Shown piece after piece: positions 40,332 to 44,678 of a DNA stretch of 44,678 nt. The stretch is taken from positions 15,993 to 60,670 of the forward strand of contig NZ_QXIW01000036.1 of assembly GCF_003570985.1 (NCBI RefSeq), given 5' to 3'. The notes under the pieces are model-generated. The model worked only from the letters and a program-made list of their open reading frames with translations. It made no database searches and was not told where the DNA came from. The position numbers and the translations under genes were made by a program. This stretch comes from Candidatus Cryosericum hinesii. Its GTDB lineage: Bacteria; Caldisericota; Caldisericia; Cryosericales; Cryosericaceae. Positions within the stretch are counted from its first letter, which is position 1. Each line of letters begins with the position of its first letter.

Positions 40332-41404
40332 AGAAGATCCTTCGCCGCCAGCAGTTCGGCGGTCAGGACGGCGTTGCCCGCAGCGCCGCGGATGGTGTTG
40401 TGGGACAGGACCGTGTACTTGATCCCCGTTGCGAATGCGGGATCGCTGCGGACGCGTCCGACGACGGCCGCCATACCGCGGGCTCGTGCCGGTTCGCCTG
40501 CCAGACGGTCAAGGCGCGGCTGGGGACGGTCAGACTCGGAGCGCACGAGGATGGGGTGGTCGGGAGCCGTGGGGAGGTGCAGGCGCTGGGGTTCTCCCTG
40601 GAAGCTGCGCATCACACTCTCGACCTCTTCGGGGGACGCCGGACGGTCGAGTTCTACGAGAACGGACTCGGTGTGTCCGTCCAGCACCGCGACGCGATTG
40701 CACGAGGCGCTGACGGGGATGTTCGCCGGCTGGAAGGCCCCATCCATCCAGGACCCGAGCATCTTCTGGGTCTCACACTCCATCTTCTCCTCTTCACCTT
40801 TGATGTATGGGATGAGGTTGTCGATGATGGCCATTGAGGGGACGCCGGCGTACCCGGCGCCCGACAGGGCCTGCATCGTCACGACGATGACCCGTCGAAT
40901 CCCAAACGCCAGCTGGAGAGGCTTGAGCGAGAGGACCAGTCCTGCAGTACTGCAGTTGGGACCGGTGACGATGAATCCTCGCTTGCCCCCCTTTCGCTGG
41001 AGGGACAATGCTTCCAGGTGGTCGGCGTTGACTTCGGGGACGATCAGCGGAACGTCTGCGTCCATGCGGTGTGATGCCGTGTCGGCGACGACTGCCACCC
41101 CTGCATCCGCAAGCGACCGCTCGACGGGGCCGGCAACGTCGCTGGGCAGCGCGGAGAAGACCAGTGTGGCACCGGTTGCGGCGATGGCATCGGCCGTGCA
41201 GGGAAGGATGGTCATGTTGCGTGCGCGGGCCGGAATGTCTCCCTGGATGTACCAGCGTGCGACGTCCCCGTACTGCTTGCCGGCCGACCGTTCACTGGCG
41301 GCGACGCCGACCAGCTCGAACCAGGGGTGGTCCGACAGCATCGCGACGTAGATCTGACCGACCATCCCTGTTGCTCCGCACACAACTACTTTCGTTCGTT
41401 CCAT
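40328..41404 (-). CDS. asd: Aspartate-semialdehyde dehydrogenase (archaeal/fungal-type)
   Basis: A 358-residue NADP-dependent enzyme that reduces aspartyl-phosphate to the semialdehyde, the step after lysC. The N-terminal Rossmann motif is VVVCGATGMVGQ, and the catalytic Cys151 lies in GPNCSTAG. VTMQALSGAGYAGVPSM and the substrate-binding CNRVAVLDGHTESV are typical of the branch found in archaea, fungi and some bacteria. A loop with RSESDRPQPRLDRL near residue 300 also fits that branch. The ATG follows GGGGGGC. It is the first gene of a two-gene operon with lysC and has a promoter with a perfect TTGACA -35 box upstream. Confidence 0.96.
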   Translation of the reverse strand: MERTKVVVCGATGMVGQIYVAMLSDHPWFELVGVAASERSAGKQYGDVARWYIQGDIPARARNMTILPCTADAIAATGATLVFSALPSDVAGPVERSLADAGVAVVADTASHRMDADVPLIVPEVNADHLEALSLQRKGGKRGFIVTGPNCSTAGLVLSLKPLQLAFGIRRVIVVTMQALSGAGYAGVPSMAIIDNLIPYIKGEEEKMECETQKMLGSWMDGAFQPANIPVSASCNRVAVLDGHTESVLVELDRPASPEEVESVMRSFQGEPQRLHLPTAPDHPILVRSESDRPQPRLDRLAGEPARARGMAAVVGRVRSDPAFATGIKYTVLSHNTIRGAAGNAVLTAELLAAKDLL

Positions 41405-41465
41405 GACTGCCCCCCGTTTACGGATCCCTCAGGGCTTGCGCTGCTGAGGAGTTGAGTTGAGAGGT

Positions 41466-41493
41466 AGCGTAGCGGAGTGGACGTTTCTGTCAA
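41466..41493 (-). promoter_or_regulatory. Promoter of the asd-lysC operon
   Basis: On the minus strand TTGACA (41493-41488) is followed after 16 bases by TACGCT (41471-41466). The leader of about 60 bases contains a short CCTCAG/CTGAGG stem, but no lysine riboswitch was recognised. Confidence 0.5.
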
Positions 41494-41529
41494 GGACAAA
41501 TCGCGTCAGCAACTTCTCGTTCTCCCAGA

Positions 41530-41599
41530 CTGTTACACTTCGGGACAGAGACTCCCTTGCCTTGAACAAAAGGGCTCGGGGGGTTCCAAAGTGTAACAG
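41530..41599. repeat. MITE-like element with CTGTTACACTT inverted ends and a GAGCCC core
   Basis: CTGTTACACTT (41530-41540) and AAGTGTAACAG (41589-41599) are perfect 11-base inverted ends. Between them lie CGGGACAGAGACTCCCTTGC and CTTGAACAAAAGGGCTCGG, the latter being the reverse of the GAGCC core seen at 21412, 24725 and 42261. The element is 70 bases long and lies between asd and pyrE. It has no coding capacity. Confidence 0.8.
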
Positions 41600-41647
41600 A
41601 CTCGGACAGATGCGTTTAGGAGAAGCATGTCTGGATTTCGCGGCAGG

Positions 41648-42220
41648 TCAGGCATTCCCCCTGCTGCCGGGTTTCACCCAGGGGATCCCTTGCTTGCAGA
41701 GAGGGCAGTCATCTGCAGGCCAGGTCTCGATGGTGAGGCGGATGGCGCTCCAGACAGGATACTGGATGAGTTCGGCGCTGCGGTTGACGATGCACGCGAT
41801 GCCCACGACCTCGCCGCCGCATTCACGGATGACCTTCGCGGTTTCCTCCGAAGACTTCCCAGTCGTGACGACATCTTCGCTGATGATGCAGCGTGTGCCT
41901 TCGGCGATAACAAAGCCACGGCGCAGCGACATGACACCGTTCTCACGTTCCACGAAGATGCTTTGTTTACCCAACTGGCGACCCAGCTCATACGAAACGA
42001 TGATACCGCCCATAGCGGGCCCCACGATGAGGTCAAAGGGCACCGGGCGGAACTGTTCGGCCGCGACTGCCAGAACGCGGGCCGCGCGGTCGGGGTACTG
42101 CAGGAGCCTCGCACACTGGACGTAGCGATCGCTGTGTCTGCCGGACGAGAGCAGGAAGTGACCTTCGAGCAGAGCTCCAGTTTCCTTGAGTTCGTTCAGA
42201 ACCAGTTCGTCAGTTGTCAT
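41648..42220 (-). CDS. pyrE: Orotate phosphoribosyltransferase
   Basis: A 190-residue type I phosphoribosyltransferase joining orotate to PRPP to form OMP. Signatures are [50 protein letters not shown] and the PRPP loop [17 protein letters not shown]. The C-terminal [16 protein letters not shown] is typical of the longer bacterial PyrE branch. The ATG has AGGAGGAG upstream. It follows pyrD on the same strand after a repeat element of about 100 bases, so it may be expressed with the pyrFKD genes or separately. Confidence 0.97.
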   Translation of the reverse strand: MTTDELVLNELKETGALLEGHFLLSSGRHSDRYVQCARLLQYPDRAARVLAVAAEQFRPVPFDLIVGPAMGGIIVSYELGRQLGKQSIFVERENGVMSLRRGFVIAEGTRCIISEDVVTTGKSSEETAKVIRECGGEVVGIACIVNRSAELIQYPVWSAIRLTIETWPADDCPLCKQGIPWVKPGSRGNA

Positions 42221-42231
42221 ATTCTCCTCCT

Positions 42232-42345
42232 GAGAATGTTACAGTTTTGGGACCTCCCGAGCCCTTTTTTCGCAGGCGAGGGGCGCTTTCCCCGAGCCCT
42301 TTTGTTTAAGGCAAGGGGGTCTCTGTCCCGAGAATGCTACAGACG
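42232..42345. repeat. Composite GAGCCC-type repeat element overlapping the pyrD 3' end
   Basis: GAGAATGTTACAG (42232-42244) and GAGAATGCTACAG (42330-42342) bracket two GAGCCC cores (CCCGAGCCCTTTTTTCGC at 42257 and CCCCGAGCCCTTTTGTTTAA at 42291). Read on the minus strand, its right end CTGTAGCATTCTCGGGACAG is the same end found at 41530. The last codons of pyrD and its TAA stop lie within it. Confidence 0.75.
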
Positions 42346-43226
42346 GTCGCGATGCTGGTCAGATGCTCGTCTGCACAGTAGCGTTCCAGGCCGTCCACGA
42401 TGTCGAGCATGACGGTGGGTTTGACAAAGGTTGCGGACCCGACCTGCACCGCGGTCGCGCCTGCCATGATGAATTCGAGGGCGTCTTGCCAGGTAGCGAT
42501 GCCGCCGATCCCGACGACGGGGATGTGGACGGCACTGGCTACCTCCCAGACCATACGCAGCGCGATTGGCTTGATGCAGGGACCGGACAAGCCCGCCGTG
42601 ACGTTGTCGAAGACGGGCTTGCGCGTGTGTATATCGATTGCCAGGGCTTTGAAGCTGTTGACCAGTGAAACGGCGTCGGCTCCCGCCCGTTCGCAGGCGA
42701 TCGCCATTGCCACGATGTCTTCGGCATTGGGAGACAGTTTAACCATGAGCGGCTTGGCGCAGACAGGTCGGACAGCGGCCACGACACTGGCGGCTGCGTC
42801 ACACTTGATGCCGAAGGCCATACCGCCTTCGCGTACATTGGGACAGCTGATGTTGAGTTCGATGATGTCGATCCCCTCGGCATTGGAGAGCAGCTGGACG
42901 CCTTCGACATAATCTTCCAGGTCATCGCCGCCGACGTTGGCAATGATGGCTGTGCCCAGCGTGCGCATGCGTGGCAGCTCGCGTTCCAGGAAGACGGGGA
43001 TGCCAGGGTTCTGGAGTCCCACCGAGTTCATCATGCCTGCGGGCGTCTCCCACACACGCAGACCTGGATTGCCCTCACGTGGATGTAACGTGAGGCCTTT
43101 GGAGCAGATGCCGCCCAGACGGCCGACGTCGAAGAACTGGCTGTATTCGGCGCCAAAGCCAAAGGTACCTGACGCCGCGATGACCGGATTCTTGAGCGTG
43201 ATGCCGCACAATGTCGTCTCAAGCAT
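42306..43226 (-). CDS. pyrD: Dihydroorotate dehydrogenase B, catalytic subunit
   Basis: A 306-residue class 1B dihydroorotate dehydrogenase, which oxidises dihydroorotate to orotate with FMN and passes electrons to PyrK and NAD+. Visible are NPVIAASGTFGFG, GLTLHPREGNPGLRVWETPAG, the active-site loop LNISCPNVREGG with the class 1 Cys, NSFKALAIDI, and the FMN-phosphate region VVGIGGIATWQDALEFIMAGA. ATG 43226, seven bases after GGAGGTG, is chosen; the longer frame to 43298 is not supported. Its start overlaps the pyrK stop by eight bases. The last residues SILGTETPLP are encoded by a dispersed repeat element that supplies the stop codon, so the native C-terminus has been replaced or extended. 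Confidence 0.96.
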   Translation of the reverse strand: MLETTLCGITLKNPVIAASGTFGFGAEYSQFFDVGRLGGICSKGLTLHPREGNPGLRVWETPAGMMNSVGLQNPGIPVFLERELPRMRTLGTAIIANVGGDDLEDYVEGVQLLSNAEGIDIIELNISCPNVREGGMAFGIKCDAAASVVAAVRPVCAKPLMVKLSPNAEDIVAMAIACERAGADAVSLVNSFKALAIDIHTRKPVFDNVTAGLSGPCIKPIALRMVWEVASAVHIPVVGIGGIATWQDALEFIMAGATAVQVGSATFVKPTVMLDIVDGLERYCADEHLTSIATVCSILGTETPLP

Positions 43227-43971
43227 GCCAGACCACCTCCGCTGCGTCAAACACCGGACCGTCGGCACAGACGCGCTGGTTGCCGAGGACCGTCGCACAC
43301 GAACAGACCAGGCAAGCGCCGACGCCGCACGCCATATGTGCTTCGAGAGAAGCCTGGCAGGGGACGCCGGCTTCAGCGCACAGGTGTGCCACGCGCGCCA
43401 TCATGGACATGGGTCCGCATGTCACCACCATGTCATATATATGTGGGTCAAAGATCGCCGTACAGAATCCCCTGGTGCCGTCACACCCATCTTCCGTTGC
43501 GACCCGTACGTCCACGCCGAGGTCCACGAATTGGGCAACCGCGTAGGGGGTGCTCTTGAAGCCCGCGATGACGGTGACGTCACCAGCTGGCAGCGTGCGT
43601 GCGAGGCAAAACATGGGGGCAATGCCGATGCCGCCGGTCACGATGGCTATCCTGCCGCACAGCTCCTCGGTGTGGAAGCCGTGTCCCAACGGTCCGGTCA
43701 GGGCTACCTTGCCTCCTTCGTCGAGGCGCGCCAGCAATTCGGTTCCCCTGCCGCGTACCTGGTAGAGGAAGCTGACAGTGTCCTCGTCTACGCTGTGGAC
43801 ACTGAGAGGGCGCGCCAGCAGTGGTTCACGTTCCCAGGCGCGTACCATGTAGAATTGACCGGGAGCACCGCCAGTCGTGGTTGCGACGGTCAGACGGTAG
43901 ACGTCTTCGGTCAGGCGTTCCTGCGAGAGGACCGTCGCCCCCTCAATGTACGCAGGCGACAGGTTGGTCAT
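43219..43971 (-). CDS. pyrK: Dihydroorotate dehydrogenase B, electron-transfer subunit
   Basis: A 250-residue FAD and [2Fe-2S] protein that moves electrons from PyrD to NAD+. The ferredoxin reductase-like N-terminus has APGQFYMVRAW and the FAD motif LARPLSVH, followed by the NAD-binding IVTGGIGIAPMFCLAR. The C-terminal cluster motif CGVGACLVCSCA plus VCADGPVF gives the four cysteines of the 2Fe-2S site. The start ATG overlaps the pyrF stop in ATGA, and its end overlaps pyrD by eight bases, so pyrF, pyrK and pyrD are tightly coupled. Confidence 0.97.
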   Translation of the reverse strand: MTNLSPAYIEGATVLSQERLTEDVYRLTVATTTGGAPGQFYMVRAWEREPLLARPLSVHSVDEDTVSFLYQVRGRGTELLARLDEGGKVALTGPLGHGFHTEELCGRIAIVTGGIGIAPMFCLARTLPAGDVTVIAGFKSTPYAVAQFVDLGVDVRVATEDGCDGTRGFCTAIFDPHIYDMVVTCGPMSMMARVAHLCAEAGVPCQASLEAHMACGVGACLVCSCATVLGNQRVCADGPVFDAAEVVWHA

Positions 43972-44678
43972 GTCTGCAGCGCGTTCACGGCCGCGTGGAT
44001 ATCATCCCGCATGCGTTTCGCCTCGGCCCCGGCACAGTCGTCGAAGTGCGCAGCACCGCCTTCCTGCTTCTTCCACGCCAGCAGGATGCCGCGACTGGAG
44101 TTGACGATGCCGCCATTGCCATTTGTGAGGTACAGCGCAACGTCTGCAGCCGTGCCGCCTTGAGCGCCATAGCCGGGGACGAGGAAGAAGACAGTGCTCA
44201 GCTGCTGACGCAGAACCTGTGCCTCCTCCACGTGGGTGCAGCCGACAACGCCTCCGACACTGCTGTAGCCGCAGGTGCCGATGGTGTGTGCCCCAAGCTC
44301 GGCGACACGCCGGCCGACTTCTGTATAGACACGGGCGCCGGACTTCTGCTCAAGGTACTGGATGTCGACAGCCCCCGGATTGCTGGTACGGATGAGGACG
44401 AAAACGCCCTTGTCATGATCCTGGACCCAGGGCAGCCATGGTTCGATGCTGTCCATGCCCATGTACGGCGAGAGTGTCACATAGTCGGCCTCGAACTCGC
44501 CCTCGAAGTGAGCCTTGGCATACATCTGGGCGGTGGCGGCGATGTCGCCGCGTTTGATGTCCGCGACAGCGATGCAGCCCTTGCCGCGAATGTATTGCAG
44601 TGTCCTGGCGTATGCGCGCAGCCCCTCCAGCCCCAGTGCCTCGTAGTAGGCGATCTGCAGCTTGAAGCATGCGCAGCT
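43968..44678 (-). CDS. pyrF: Orotidine 5'-phosphate decarboxylase, type 2 (N-terminus outside window)
   Basis: This is the C-terminal 236 residues of OMP decarboxylase, which makes UMP, the last step of the pathway. The catalytic D-x-K-x-x-D is seen in VADIKRGDIAATA near the window edge. VTLSPYMGMDSIEPWL, VLIRTSNPGAVDIQ and FFLVPGYGAQGG with NSSRGILLAW are characteristic of the longer type 2 family (about 270-300 residues) found in mycobacteria and many other bacteria. The 5' end lies beyond 44678. It overlaps pyrK by four bases and is the upstream gene of the pyrFKD group in this window. Confidence 0.97.
   Translation of the reverse strand, partial: SCACFKLQIAYYEALGLEGLRAYARTLQYIRGKGCIAVADIKRGDIAATAQMYAKAHFEGEFEADYVTLSPYMGMDSIEPWLPWVQDHDKGVFVLIRTSNPGAVDIQYLEQKSGARVYTEVGRRVAELGAHTIGTCGYSSVGGVVGCTHVEEAQVLRQQLSTVFFLVPGYGAQGGTAADVALYLTNGNGGIVNSSRGILLAWKKQEGGAAHFDDCAGAEAKRMRDDIHAAVNALQT

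Noticed and set aside
40269-41351. Plus-strand frame of 360 codons
   Set aside because: Antisense to asd, whose catalytic Cys motif is clear; the plus-strand product is Arg/Ser/Thr-rich noise.
41405-41529. Lysine riboswitch before asd-lysC
   Set aside because: The leader is only about 60 bases from the predicted promoter and lacks the lysine-riboswitch core.

Overview
The window looks like chromosomal DNA of an anaerobic or microaerophilic bacterium. Start codons (ATG and many GTG) are preceded by strong AGGAGG-type ribosome binding sites. The core genes include a superoxide reductase of the desulfoferrodoxin type and an NAD-linked PyrD/PyrK dihydroorotate dehydrogenase, both usual in anaerobes. 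The extracytoplasmic peptide-binding proteins have plain Sec signals without a lipobox, while a small cupredoxin is a lipoprotein. No rRNA, tRNA, transposase or phage structural gene was seen, and the phylum cannot be fixed from the sequence alone.

Layout. 1-5.2 kb: the N-terminal part of an Mg2+ P-type ATPase (minus strand), then a sulfur amino acid cluster on the plus strand: YheO-type regulator, L-cysteine desulfidase (cyuA-like), RidA and an OsmC-like protein. 5.3-9.0 kb: two tandem oligopeptide-binding proteins made by a segmental duplication that left an osmC relic between them. 9.1-16.2 kb: two small membrane proteins, a PlsY-lipid kinase fusion, a glycosyltransferase, two EVE-domain proteins, a SIMPL protein, a cupredoxin lipoprotein and a ClbS-isochorismatase fusion.

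16.3-35.3 kb is an accessory and defence region. In order it holds: two tandem Fic genes, one losing its C-terminus; an AbiEi-like protein; a divergent DUF6922-AbiEii pair; a nitroreductase; a cysteine hydrolase set between palindromic repeats; a three-gene GHKL-STAS / STAS (DUF4325) / PIN operon; a single-chain restriction-modification enzyme overlapping an ApeA-like HEPN protein; an AbiJ-like HEPN protein with a HerA ATPase; and a two-gene Pycsar-like operon. In the last, a membrane effector is followed by a class III nucleotide cyclase fused to at least 13 consecutive 32-residue pentatricopeptide-like repeats. PPR repeats are the sequence-reading RNA-binding modules of eukaryotic organelles and are rare in bacteria. 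A cyclase carrying such an array suggests an RNA-sensing cyclic-nucleotide immune system, and this is the main discovery candidate here. A perfect 36-bp palindrome sits symmetrically between the divergent promoters of the HerA operon and the Pycsar-like operon.

35.5-44.7 kb returns to housekeeping on the minus strand: a hybrid sensor kinase, desulfoferrodoxin, the asd-lysC aspartate-pathway pair and the pyrF-pyrK-pyrD-pyrE pyrimidine cluster.

Several small dispersed palindromic repeat families fill the intergenic spaces. They include a REP-like hairpin, a GAGCCC-type element that has inserted into that REP twice, an AT-rich multi-hairpin element flanking the cysteine hydrolase gene, and a 13-bp minisatellite. 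One element supplies the last codons and the stop of pyrD.
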